A stretch of 64,000 nt of DNA from Ostreococcus mediterraneus (taxonomy: Eukaryota > Chlorophyta > Mamiellophyceae > Mamiellales > Bathycoccaceae): assembly GCA_012295225.1 (NCBI GenBank), contig WMKK01000005.1:688958-752957 (forward strand), given 5' to 3'. The notes under the pieces are model-generated. The model was not told the origin of the DNA. It worked only from the letters and a program-made list of their open reading frames with translations, and made no database searches. The position numbers and the translations under genes were made by a program. The first letter of the stretch is position 1, and each line of letters begins with the position of its first letter. Shown here one piece after another: positions 1 through 9,768 of the stretch.

Positions 1-2346
1 GCCGCTGCCTTCTTCGTGGCGACATCCTGCTTGGCAGATTCCTTCTTGGAGACTGGCGCGGGCGTAGACGCAGGCTTGGTCGCTGCGGGTTTGGACGCAG
101 CCGGATTGGTTGTCGTGGCTTCCTTCTTAGAGGCCGGCGCAGCCGTGGGCTTCGGCGCAGCCGCGGGCTTGGCGACTTCCACCGCCGGCGCGGCGACGGG
201 CGCTTCAGCCTTCATAGCGGCTTGCATCTTCGCTTTAGCCGCCGCCTTGGAGGCTTCGCTGCCGCGTTCAGCAGCCGCCTTCTTAGCTGCTTCCTTGGTG
301 GCACGTTCGCGCGCGGCTTGCTCTTGCTTTGCCTTCACCTCGGCTTCGCGAGCTTCGCGAACCTTGACGTCCTTCTCCATGGCGGCTTCCATCTTGGCCT
401 TGGCTTCGGCTTTAGCCGCAGCCTTTTTGGCTTGAGCAGCGCTTGCAGCCGCAGCGCGTTCTTCGGCAGCACGTCTAACTTCCGCCGCCTTCTCTTCCGC
501 CGCCTTAGTCGCCGCTTCGACGCGTGCTCTGCTCTCCGCCGCCTTGGTCTCGGCGACGCGCTTGGCCTCTGCCGCCTTGGCCTCCGCCTTGGCCTCCGCC
601 GCCTTGGCCGCGGCTTCCGCCTTGGCCGCCTTTGGATCGATGACTGGCGCAGCGACTTGTTCGACAACTTCTGTCATGGCAGAAACGGCACTTTCGGCGG
701 AATCCTGGACGGCTTCGACGACATCTTCGATGACTTCAACGACAACGATTTCCTCCGCGACAACCTTGGGCGCGGCCACCTTCTTCGCGGGCGCGGCAGC
801 CTTCTTCGTAGCGGCTTGCTTGGCTGCAGCTTCCTTGCGCAAGGTAGCTTGCTTGGCGGCGGCTTCCTTAGCTTCGGCAGCTTGCTTGGCGGCGGCTTCC
901 TTAGCTTCGGCAGCTTGCTTGGCGGCGGCTTCCTTAGCTTCGGCAGCTTGCTTGGCGGCGGCTTCCTTGGCTTCGGCAGCTTGCTTGGCGGCAGCTTGCT
1001 TGGCGGCAGCTTGCTTAGCGGCAGCTTCCTTGGCGGCGGCTTCCTTGGCTTCGGCAGCCTTCTTCGCAGTCGCTTCCTTGGCGGCAGCAGCCTTGGCGGC
1101 GGCTTCCTTAGCTTCGGCAGCCTTCTTTGCCGCGGCGGCTTCGCGTTCAGTCTTGGCGGCGGAATCTTGCGCTGCCTTGGCCTTGGCCGCGGCTTCCTTC
1201 TGCGCCGCAGCTTCTTGCGCCGCCTTGGCTTGCTTGGCAGCCGCAGCTTCGCGATCAGCCTTAGCCCTGTCTGCAGCTTCCTTTTGCGCCTTAGCCTTAG
1301 CCGCGGCTTCTTGCGCCGCCTTGGCTTTCTTCGCATTGGCGGCGTCGCGCTGCGCTTGGAGCTCGGCGGACTTCTTAGCCGCGGCGGCTCGGTCGACAGT
1401 CGGCTGAGCAGCGGGCGCCACCGGCTTCGGCGCCGCTGGCTTCGGGGTGTCAGCCTTCTTTGCCGGTGCCGCCGCGGGTGCGCTCGCCTTCTTCACCGGC
1501 GACTTCTTCACCGGCGACTTCTCCGCCGCTTCCTTCTGCGCGCGTTGCGCACTCTGCTTTTGCTCTTCGGCTTCACGAGCGGCAGCTTGCTTATCCTTCG
1601 AGCGTTGGCTTTCAGCAGCCTTCGCCTTGGCAGCCTTCGCCGCAGCTTCGCGCTCAGCCTTGAGCGCCGCCGCCTTGTCCGCCTGCGCCTTGTCCGCCTG
1701 CGCGCGCGCCGCCGCCTTATCGGCGGCAACCTTTTGCGCATCACGCGCCGCCGCATCCTTCTTCGCCGCAGCCGCAGCCTTGAAATCCTTCTTCATCACC
1801 GTCACCGACGGCGCCGATTGACCATCCGCGAGAACACCGTCAAACTTCACGTTGTCCTCTGGACGATTCTTCGACGCCAGCTTTTCGTACGACTTCGTGC
1901 TCAAACCTTTCCCGAGTTGGCTCACATCCTACAACCACCGCACATCACGCACACAGTCAGTCACGCGAACACACGCACCCATACCATCCCCATCATCACA
2001 CCACGCGCCTCGCGCGACGACACATCGACGCGCGCGCGATACTAATCCAAACGCGCGCATCCGCGTCAATTCTCCATCGCATTCCTCAACGCACCGCTTG
2101 ATCATACGCGTGCGCCGCGCCGGCGAACACGCCAGTGGCAACAATCACAGCGATTGCCTTCGCCGACGCTTTCGCCGCGTCATCGCGCGCGCCCTGGGCG
2201 TCGGCGCCGTCGGCATCGTCGCGAATCGCGCGTCTGGCGATCGCGCGTCGTTTCGTCGTGCGCGTCGCGCGCGTCGTCGCCTTGGTCTTGCTCGCCGCGA
2301 CCGCGGGCGCGGCGTGCGGGGCGACGCGTTGCGTCACGTGGGCCAT
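1..2346 (-). CDS. Lys/Ala/Glu-rich repeat protein with bipartite plastid-lumen targeting (partial, two exons)
   Basis: The gene is read leftwards and its 3' end lies beyond base 1. Exon 1 (2346-2095, 84 codons) is a basic transit-like stretch, then a hydrophobic alanine/valine segment ending in AGAAHA before Tyr, which looks like a thylakoid-lumen signal with an AxA cleavage site. After a 166-bp intron, exon 2 (from 1928) starts DVSQLGKGL and becomes a long, nearly uninterrupted helix of Ala, Lys, Glu and Gln, with a short KSPVKK repeat and Pro-rich linker near bases 1430-1520 and an acidic Val/Glu patch near 660-780. Four exact 11-residue repeats (AEAKEAAAKQA type) lie at 847-978. I see no stop in this frame to base 1. 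The sequence resembles LEA-like or TolA-like helical proteins in composition only. Lumenal location is inferred from the N-terminus, and no function is assigned. Confidence 0.72.
847..978. repeat. Four tandem 33-bp units inside a coding exon
   Basis: Four consecutive copies of a 33-bp unit (847-879, 880-912, 913-945, 946-978) encode 11-residue helical repeats on the minus strand; a degenerate shorter unit continues to about 1020. The 11-residue period fits an extended right-handed coiled coil or LEA-like helix. Confidence 0.85.
1929..2094 (-). other. Intron of the Lys/Ala-rich plastid protein gene
   Basis: The donor is GCG|GTGCGT, the branch-like motif GTGACTGAC lies at 1956-1961 (complement), and the acceptor is TTGTAG|GAT. 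The phase is 0. Without splicing, exon 1 stops two codons into the intron and exon 2 has no usable start before an internal Met, so splicing explains both parts. Confidence 0.75.
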
Positions 2347-2483
2347 GTCGTCGGGCGGGGCGCGGCGTCGTGTGGCGACGACGGACGGCGATATCGCGCC
2401 GATGGGACGGGTGACGTCGATCGCGTCGGGGGTTATGCATACAATGACGGTGTTTATTTGTTTGTGTTTTAGCGTACTCCCAG

Positions 2484-2491
2484 TACCGGTA
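2484..2491. promoter_or_regulatory. TACCGGTA palindrome, upstream of the first gene
   Basis: This exact 8-bp palindrome lies 138 bp upstream of the ATG at 2346 (minus strand). Exact copies occur at three other intergenic places in the window. A regulatory role is a guess from position only. Confidence 0.3.
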
Positions 2492-2593
2492 GTATTAAAG
2501 TCTCAGCCTCGAAGGAAAACTGCGCGTGCGCGAGGCGACGATGGCTGTCGTCATGGATGGTCGGAGTAATGTCCATCGTGCGTCTTGGTATTG

Positions 2594-4768
2594 TTATGGT
2601 TGTTGTTGGATGACGATGATTTGTGGTTGTTGCGGCGACGCGGAAGCCGGCGAGAGGCCGAGGCGCTCCCGGAGCTTTTCTCTGTTGCGACGACGTTGCC
2701 TGATGCAGACAATGATGATCAGGACGACGACGAAAGCGATGCATCCGACGGCGACGCCAGCGGTCTGGGCGTCCGTCAGGCCGAGTTTCGGATCGCCACT
2801 GCACTTGGGACCTGTGCACGAGTACTTCGCGTTGAACGCGTCCGCGCCATCAAACATGTCTGTGTACGTCGTGACTTGATCGACGTCCCAGCCAGATATA
2901 TCGCGAGCGAAAGCGGTAGCGCCGGCAAACATCTCTGTCATGTCGATCACTGAGCTCGTGTCCCAGCCGCCGATGGGTTGATTGAACGAACTCGCGTTCT
3001 TAAACATCTTCTTCATAGATGTGGCGCCGCTGACGTCCCACGAGCCTACGGGTTGGTTGAACGTGGTTCGTCCCTCGAAAAGGCTGCCCATGTCGAGATT
3101 AGTACCGGTGAAACTCCACTGGGAGATGGGACCGCTCAAAACGCCGCAACTGGCGCCCGAACACTGGCAATTCCCGGCGGCGTTTTCGGCGAAGCACGCG
3201 CTGACCGCGGCGCTCAGCGACGCCGTCGTCACCGTAACTGCGGACGGTATCGATGGACCGCCTCCGCCTCCGCCTGAACCGCCGCCTTGACCGGCGGCGT
3301 TGCACAAACTGCAACCGGTGCAGTACGGAACGTAGTCCCTGCCGCCGTAACCCGTCAGAATAGGGAGCATGGCGTTCGTGCACGGAACGTGCACCGTGAC
3401 CGGAGTACTGTCCGGATTAGGGTTCATAGGTGGCATGCCATAGCTTGCGAACGAGGTGACTCGAAAATTCACATTCTGTCCAAGCGACGCGAGAACCGGC
3501 ATCTTGATATCATCGAGCGCGAGCGTGCCAGCAAAGAGCATATAACTAGTGATTTCCGTGAGGGCTGGGAATTCGAGCGTTCTCACCGAAGATGCCTCTT
3601 TGACATCCACTTCTAAGCGTCCGCACTTCACGATGGGCAAGCTGATCGTTGTCAGGGTCGTCGGAGATCCATCCCAGGAATAAGACATGATTTTTATGTC
3701 GTTCATATGTGTGAGTAGCGGCGGCCAGTTTCCCGGCACAAAATTTGAGTTGATTCCAAACCCTACACCCGACTCACCGACGTATACGGTGCCGCCAACG
3801 TGCTGGAGAACGGGGTACCAGTTATCTGACGAGTCGGCGAGTGAGAAACTACCCGTGACGTTCGCGAGAGCGGGATACTTGCTTGCGTCGCCGAAGTCGT
3901 CCCGAAAGTTTCCGATGATGGTCGCCAGTACTGGAAACGCGGTTGCGCCGGCGGCGCCGAGCCCAAGCCCTTTAGAATACACACCACTGACTCCCGGAGA
4001 GCCGCGTGTCGTCGTCAACTTTGGGAAACTGTAGTTCAAAGCTTTCACCTGCAGTGACCACTCTGCATTGCCGGGACTGGCGGTATAATCGACTTCCGTC
4101 GCGTCCGTGAACGTCGTCGAAATGCCAGTCGATATCAACTCCGGAAAGCTCAGCGCTTGCGTCGTACCGATGTCGATCCTCGTCGCGTACTTCAAGTTTG
4201 TAAACGTCCAGGTGATGTCGGGGACGTTTGTCGAACTCCCCGTGGAGGGAGCAGTGAATCCAAATGTACCGTTCATGTGGACCAATGTAGAAAGATCGAT
4301 CGTCACCGCGCTGGTGAAGGCAGAGGCGCTTCCGAACAAGTTACCGTTCCACTTAGTGATCGGAGTCCCCGTTCCGGTGAGCGTGAACGAGGTCACAATC
4401 GAGGTGAGTTCAATGTGACCGTTGATGGTGTCTCCGCTCACGATATTGCACGACGCCGAGAGGGTGCTCAGCGTGCACGCCGCACTCGTGCATACACAGG
4501 CCGTGCCGCTGAACGACGACTGAATTAACGGAGCCGCGCGCGCGCCGTCGATCGCGGCGCTCGCCAGAAATGTCAACGCCAGCGCCAACGCGCGTCTACG
4601 CGACATCCAGTTCGATCTCGCGTTCGACGCGTCGACCGCGCGTCCACCGTCGAGCGTCGTCGCGGCGTCGGATCGCATCGGCGGCTCGGAACGGATCGGA
4701 ACGCTGCCATTCGCGCGCCGATCGCCAACGCGCGCGCGCGACGTTCGACGCGCGTCTCCAGACGGCAT
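2594..4768 (-). CDS. Type I membrane surface protein with receptor-L-like and BspA/DUF285 repeats
   Basis: The protein is about 724 aa from the ATG at 4768; downstream Met codons at residues 31 and 55 are alternatives, and residue 55 (MSRRRALALALTFLAS) sits directly before a clear secretion signal ending near GARA. The ectodomain has two parts. A long Thr/Ser-rich stretch of about 400 residues carries beta-helix-like repeats of the receptor-L/SPS2 kind (LxFPxLTxI, YPALANVTGSF). After a Gly-rich linker comes a block with the BspA-type DUF285 signature (FNQPVGSWDVS, MFxNASSFNQPI, MFAGATAF) repeated three times. One transmembrane helix (about residues 671-690) is followed by a basic stop-transfer and a short Gln-rich tail. 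Both repeat types are common in bacterial and protist surface proteins. Adhesion or recognition at the cell surface is inference. Confidence 0.85.
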   Translation of the reverse strand: MPSGDARRTSRARVGDRRANGSVPIRSEPPMRSDAATTLDGGRAVDASNARSNWMSRRRALALALTFLASAAIDGARAAPLIQSSFSGTACVCTSAACTLSTLSASCNIVSGDTINGHIELTSIVTSFTLTGTGTPITKWNGNLFGSASAFTSAVTIDLSTLVHMNGTFGFTAPSTGSSTNVPDITWTFTNLKYATRIDIGTTQALSFPELISTGISTTFTDATEVDYTASPGNAEWSLQVKALNYSFPKLTTTRGSPGVSGVYSKGLGLGAAGATAFPVLATIIGNFRDDFGDASKYPALANVTGSFSLADSSDNWYPVLQHVGGTVYVGESGVGFGINSNFVPGNWPPLLTHMNDIKIMSYSWDGSPTTLTTISLPIVKCGRLEVDVKEASSVRTLEFPALTEITSYMLFAGTLALDDIKMPVLASLGQNVNFRVTSFASYGMPPMNPNPDSTPVTVHVPCTNAMLPILTGYGGRDYVPYCTGCSLCNAAGQGGGSGGGGGGPSIPSAVTVTTASLSAAVSACFAENAAGNCQCSGASCGVLSGPISQWSFTGTNLDMGSLFEGRTTFNQPVGSWDVSGATSMKKMFKNASSFNQPIGGWDTSSVIDMTEMFAGATAFARDISGWDVDQVTTYTDMFDGADAFNAKYSCTGPKCSGDPKLGLTDAQTAGVAVGCIAFVVVLIIIVCIRQRRRNREKLRERLGLSPASASPQQPQIIVIQQQP

Positions 4769-5274
4769 GATCGCGCGCAGTTGAAAAACAAACACACAAA
4801 AAGTAAATAGAACGCGGTGCGGCGGCGGTCGCGTACGCGCGATGTCGACGCGCGAGCGACGACGAGTGACGCACGCGGTGACGCGGCACGCGATGTTCCG
4901 ACCCAACGGCACCGACGCGGATATTTTTCGTGTCGGCGATGACGTACACGTGTACATGTACTGACAACCATACGCACACAGCGCACACATCTCCACAGTA
5001 CGTACCGTATGTCCGAGAACACCCAAAATACCACATATATATATATATATAAACACGTACTAGCACGCCGCACTCGTACTGTGCGCGCATGAGGGCCGTG
5101 TGCGTGCACGCGCGTCCCTGGGCGTATACAACCTGAAACACGCGCGACCGAGTGCTATACTGTTTACCCATATAACATTGAAGGCGCGTGCGGTCGTCGT
5201 CGTCGTCGCGCGCGTCGTCGTTCGCGCGACGCAGACGGCGACGCGGACGCGGACGCCGCGTTCGACGCGTCGCG
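4769..5274. promoter_or_regulatory. Divergent promoter region with a TA tract
   Basis: This 506-bp gap separates the start codons of the surface-protein gene (leftwards) and PRP3 (rightwards). It contains a pure AT/TA run at 5035-5051, which could serve as a TATA-like element for either gene, and a 17-bp motif at 5156-5172 that recurs upstream of PurL. A branch-like TACTGAC at 4959-4965 could belong to a PRP3 5'-UTR intron, but no convincing donor was found. I see no other gene in the gap. Confidence 0.5.
5156..5172 (+). promoter_or_regulatory. 17-bp upstream motif TATACTGTTTACCCATA
   Basis: The motif lies 103 bp before the PRP3 ATG in the same orientation. A copy matching 16 of 17 bases lies at 21335-21351, upstream of PurL. 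A shared promoter element is inferred from position and length of the match. Confidence 0.4.
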
Positions 5275-7895
5275 ATGCGCGCGCGAAGTCGTTCTCGGTC
5301 GCAGAGCGTCGAACCCGCGTCGACGGCGGCGACGGCGGCGACGGCGCTAACGATCGCGGACGTCGATGCGCTCACGGTGGCCACGTTGAAGGCGGCGCTC
5401 GCGGCGCGAGGGGAGGGCGTGGATGGGTTGAAAGCCGCGCTCGCGGCGAGGTTGAGGGATGCGATCGCGCGCGAGACGGCGAGCGGTGCGAATGGAGGGT
5501 CGACGTTGGCGGAAGGGCGCGCGGTGGCGACGGGGGTGAAGCGAAAGGCGGAGGAGGGGATGGATGGCGCGGAGGCGGAGGCGCGTTCGACGACCGAGGT
5601 GGTGGCGGTGGAGGGGCGGGCGATGAAACGGCGACGTTGGGATGATGCGCCTGCGTCGGGTGCTGGTGCTGATGCGGCGGCGCCTGTGGCGGTGGCGAAG
5701 CCTCCGACGGGGGCGACGGTAAAGGTTGGCGGTTTAGACAAGGCGGCGCTGCTCAAGCAAAAGCAAGCGCTGTTGAAACAGAAGGAGTTAGCGGCGAAGT
5801 TGAAGGCGGCGAAGGCGGGTGGGAAAGTTGGCGATGTGGCCAAGGCGTCGACGTCGGGCGTGCGGCCGATGGCGTTGCGTTTGGACGCGCAGGGGCGGGA
5901 AATTGACGAACGGGGACAGTTGGTGGACACGACCAAGGTTATTCACACGTCTACGCTCAGGGTTAACTTGAAGAAGCAGCGCGCGGATGCTTTTGCGCAA
6001 GCACAGGCTGAAGCGCAAGCTGAGATGGCGGCTCTCGGGGGAGACGACTTTGATGATCCGCGAATGGCAAAGGTTGTAGCCAGGGCGCGTAAACCTCGCT
6101 CTGCGTTTCAGGTGCGTAATTTGCGCTCGCGTTTGACTGCGTACTCGCTCTTTTCTTTGCATCTTTCAAAGCCACGTGGTTATCTCACGACATGCACCAC
6201 GGGGACTACAAGTATGCTACAATGAAAGGCCTGCGCTCTAATACTCATCCTGAGAATTTCACTCGTGCGTGAGTTACGCTGCGTTGGTATATTTGGCGCG
6301 CGTCTTATTTTTCTTTGCTCGATTAAAAGCAAGTTACACTCTGTCGCGAGACCTCCTCATGTCACGTTGCAATTTTTATGCTTGCGATAATGAATAGCGG
6401 ATTGGACAGCTGGCGGGGCGTCTCTTATGCAGTGAGCGTCATCTCCTTACCATCCGAACCACATTTATATTTATTCTCGACGCGTAACCGTGCGCGTGTG
6501 ACTGACCGATCCGTTGTCTTTTTTTCATTTCCCGCAGTTTGTCGAAGATGGTATTTTCCAAAAAGAAGCCGACATGCACCGTTTGCGCGTGCAGTTTGGT
6601 GAAGATGAGGCGCAAAAAATCAAAGCGCGAGAGTTGCGCGAAAAGCGTCACATGGAACACTTGGAGAAGCTTGAACAAGAAGCGGCGATGGATCCGAATC
6701 TCGTTCCCATCGGCGAGCGACCGAGTGCGGCACGCGGTGCGAGCGCGGCCCGGCCTATCGCACCCTTGGATGACATTCCCGATGTCGAGTGGTGGGACAA
6801 GGACATTTTGCAGAATGGTTCGTACGACGACGTCTCGCACGGCAAGTGGAACGTCAACATGGACAAGTTCAACTTGTACGTTGAGCATCCGATTCCAATT
6901 CAGCCTCCACTTGCACCGCCGGCACCGGCATCGCAGCCACTTATGCTTACCAAGGCGGAGCAAAAGAAGCTTCGAACGCAACGGCGCGTCGCTCGAGAGA
7001 AGGAAAAGCAAGAAATGATCAAGCAAGGTTTGATCGAGCCGCCGAAACCAAAAGTGAAGATTTCAAACTTGATGCGAGTCATGAAAGACGAGGCTATTCT
7101 CGATCCAACTGCGATTGAACGTGAAGTCCGCGAACAAATGGCTGAACGCGAGCAGGCGCACCTTGATAGAAACCTAGCCCGCATGCTCACGCCCGCCGAG
7201 CGCAAGGAGAAAAAGATGCGCAAGCTGATTGGAGGCGACGCCGCGGGCGAGGTGCACATGCACGTTTACCGCATAGAAGACATGTCGAACACCAAGAACA
7301 AGTTCAAAGTCGACATCAACGCACAAGAGAATCACTTGGCAGGTACGTATCACATTCGATGTGTATGGTTACGATTGGAAAATGTGCACGTTGCCGTGTC
7401 GCTGACGAATTCGCGAAAACATTAGTACTGAAAGCCTCAGAGCCTTCGGGCCCTGATAGAGAAACCCGCTTACTCTGAGACATTATCAACGCGAATGCTC
7501 GGCACAGCGCATTTATTTGCCACTTCGCACGCGTACTGACATTTTATGATTCCGTTTATACAGGTGTCGGATTAATCACGGACAATTTCACAGTCGTCAT
7601 TGTCGAAGGCACGTCCAAGTCGGTGCGCCGATACGACAAGCTCATGATGCGTCGCATAGACTGGAACGCAAAGTTGAACGACGACGATGACGACGACGAC
7701 GACATGGATGATGATTCCAAGAAAAATAAATGCACGCGAGTGTGGAAGGGAACTTCGACAAAGACGTACCTCAAACGCTTTACGTTTGAGACGTTGCGCA
7801 CAGAGGCGGCGGCGCGGCGCTTCTTGGAACAGGTGAACCTTGGCCATCTTTGGGATGCAGCCTACGCCTGTGTCGCGATTGAAGACGAAGAATAA
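5275..7895 (+). CDS. PRP3: U4/U6 snRNP protein Prp3 with N-terminal SAP domain (three exons)
   Basis: Prp3 is a core protein of the U4/U6 and U4/U6.U5 spliceosomal particles. The exons are 5275-6111, 6538-7342 and 7564-7895, giving about 657 aa. The Prp3 core is clear: FVEDGIFQKEAD, WWDKDIL, FNLYVEHPIPIQPP, LTKAEQKKLRTQRR, PKVKISNLMRVM, then HVYRIEDMSNTKNKFKV and the C-terminal DUF1115 region with NFTVVIVEG, LMMRRIDWN, VWKGT and LWDAAYA. Residues 20-60 look like a SAP domain (LTVATLKAALAARGEG followed by LKAALAARL), where human PRPF3 has a PWI domain. The ATG at 5275 is chosen because it opens an RS-rich N-terminus; another lies 29 codons upstream. An acidic Asp tract sits inside exon 3. With three exons it has the most coding introns in the window. 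Confidence 0.95.
6112..6537 (+). other. PRP3 intron 1
   Basis: The donor is CAG|GTGCGT, the branch motif GTGACTGAC ends at 6506, and a T-rich tract leads to the acceptor CCCGCAG|TTT. The phase is 0. At 426 bp it is the longest intron here, and I see no nested gene in it. Confidence 0.9.
7343..7563 (+). other. PRP3 intron 2
   Basis: The donor is GCAG|GTACGT, the branch motif TACTGAC lies at 7534-7540, and the acceptor is TATACAG|GTG. Joining in phase 1 gives HLAGVGLITDNF, the expected Prp3 sequence. Confidence 0.92.
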
Positions 7896-8006
7896 CGAAA
7901 AACACCACAATAGCAAGTTGAATAATGTAATAACGAAATCGTGTAACGTAGTAAGAGAGAGAGAGCCGAATGATTTCTAGTCACAGTTGTGAAATCGATT
8001 ACAAAG

Positions 8007-9768
8007 TTATCTCAGCTCGAGTAGTTTCATGATTCTCGCCGCGGAATCCAAAGCGACCATGACGCCACCATCAACCCGTTGAAAGTCAACCATTAACTTG
8101 TCGTCCTTCATCTTGTACAGAGCAAGCTCAAACTTCAGCGGAGATGACACGCGTCGTACTCGAGCCGCGGAGCGCCCATCCTCACTCGTCGGAGGTGTGG
8201 CGACGCCCATCGCGTCGTCGTCCATCGCCATTTCTTCGTCACCCATCGTGCTCGGGTCTTCGCTCATGTTGTCGCCACCACTATTGCTTACGTTCCGCAT
8301 ATCAATGCACTTGATATTGTACGGACCGTTCTTTTTCCATCCTACGTTTAAGATGCGCAACACTCTGAAGAGTTCATTCATCACGTCTTGCGCTCCCATC
8401 TTTGAAGCCGTGCCCAACATCCATCGCTGCTCGGCGACTAAACGCTGCTGCATCATATGTGCGTGCACTTGACTCGGCCGACGCACGCCGAGCGCCGATG
8501 CTGCACCTTGTCGCATGTTGTTATGCTCGGCTAAAATCTCGGCTTCGTCGTATTCAGCTCCAAGATATCCGCCGTAAATGTTACGTCGATTATCTAAAAG
8601 CAAAAAGTAAGTCACCGTCGCCTTGTTGCGTATTTGGTGTCGCAATGCGTCTACCAATGGCTCGCGTTCGAACCCTAAGTTCACAACCATGTCCAACGTC
8701 TCGCCGTCAATGTTGGACATTTGTGAATTCGACGTTTGCGGAGGCACCACCAAGTATCTAGGTAAATGAACGACAAACCATGGATGATGTCTGATTTCAG
8801 CCATGGTGATTCGTTTCAGCGGGTCAACGAGCAGCATGCGCGAAATTAAATCGCGCGCACCCGGGCTCAAGTGGCTCGGCAAGCTATAAATGCCACCCTT
8901 GATTTTCTTGAAGAGGTTTGGGATGCTTTCGTCATCAAACGGCAACGAACCACACAAAAGTGCGTATAAGATCACTCCACAGCTCCAAACATCGACTTCT
9001 GGTCCGCTGTATAACTTCCCACTAATCACTTCCGGCGCGGCATAGTTGGGAGATCCGCAGGATGTTTTCAAAAAGTGCCCGTCGCGCATGACGTTGGACA
9101 AACCAAAATCGGCAATCTTCACGCTGTTCCGACTATCCAGCAACAAGTTTTCGGGCTTCAAATCGCGATGAACAACCATGTTACGATGACAATATTCAAC
9201 ACCAGATATGATCTGTTGGAAAAAGTGCCTCGCCTCGTTCTCTCCTAAACGTCCCTTTTCCACGATGTAGTCGAACAACTCGCCGCTCTTCACGTACTCC
9301 ATCACCAGAAAGATATCGTGCGGCGTCTCTAAAATCTCATACAACCGAATGATGTGTGGATGCATGAACAATCGCAAAATCTTAATTTCACGACGAACCT
9401 TCTCCTCCATATCAATCGCCTTGATTTTTTTTCTATTCAGAATCTTAATCGCGACTTTGTGCCCAGTGAGCACGTGCTCCGCGACCTTCACCTTCCCGAA
9501 CGACCCAATCCCGAGCGTCTTCCCAATTCTATAATTGGGAAGATAAATCTACGCACACAAAACACGCACGCACACATCGTCAGTCACCACGCACGCACGC
9601 ACGCTTGCGCAGCCTCGAAGCGCGTCCTTCGTCCCTCTCGAGGGGGCTCTGCCAGCGTCGTGGGGCGCGCCACCCACCGTCGCGCGAACGCCACCGCGCG
9701 AACGCGCGCGAACGCGAATACGAAACGCGTACCTCGGCGTGCCCGGGCCCATCATCTTTATCCGCCAT
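8007..9768 (-). CDS. SNRK1: SnRK1/AMPK catalytic alpha subunit (two exons)
   Basis: This is the plant AMPK/SNF1 kinase, the energy-stress sensor. Exon 1 (9768-9733) encodes only MADKDDGPGHAE; exon 2 (9548-8007) begins IYLPNYRIGKTLGIGSFGKV, so the glycine loop is complete only after splicing. The total is about 525 aa. Visible residues are catalytic Lys47 (VAIK), HRD Asp141, DFG 159-161 and the T-loop Thr174 in FLKTSCGSPNYAAPE, equivalent to AMPK Thr172. After the kinase come a UBA-like domain (about 280-325, IDGETLDMVVNLGF) and a C-terminal KA1/adenylate-sensor domain ending near residue 525, the usual SnRK1 order. The gene is head to head with the malic-enzyme paralogue across a 593-bp gap. 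Confidence 0.95.
9549..9732 (-). other. SnRK1 intron
   Basis: The donor is GAG|GTACGC, the branch motif GTGACTGAC is at 9579-9584 (complement), and the acceptor is GCGTAG|ATT. The phase is 0. The start ATG lies only 12 codons upstream of the donor. Confidence 0.85.

Noticed and set aside
222-2045. 607-codon plus-strand open frame rich in Leu, Gly, Arg and Ser
   Set aside because: It is the antisense shadow of the Lys/Ala/Glu repeat gene. GCC/AAG-rich repeats leave all complementary frames open. The minus-strand reading gives a targeting signal and a regular 11-residue period.
4958-4999. Possible PRP3 5'-UTR intron 3' end (TACTGAC then CTCCACAG)
   Set aside because: Only a weak GTACGC donor near 4831 could pair with it, and it would have no coding effect. 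Kept only as a remark.
4769-5056. 96-codon extension of the surface protein upstream of 4768
   Set aside because: It begins in a TA microsatellite, has no signal-like or conserved character, and would bury the secretion signal deep inside the chain.
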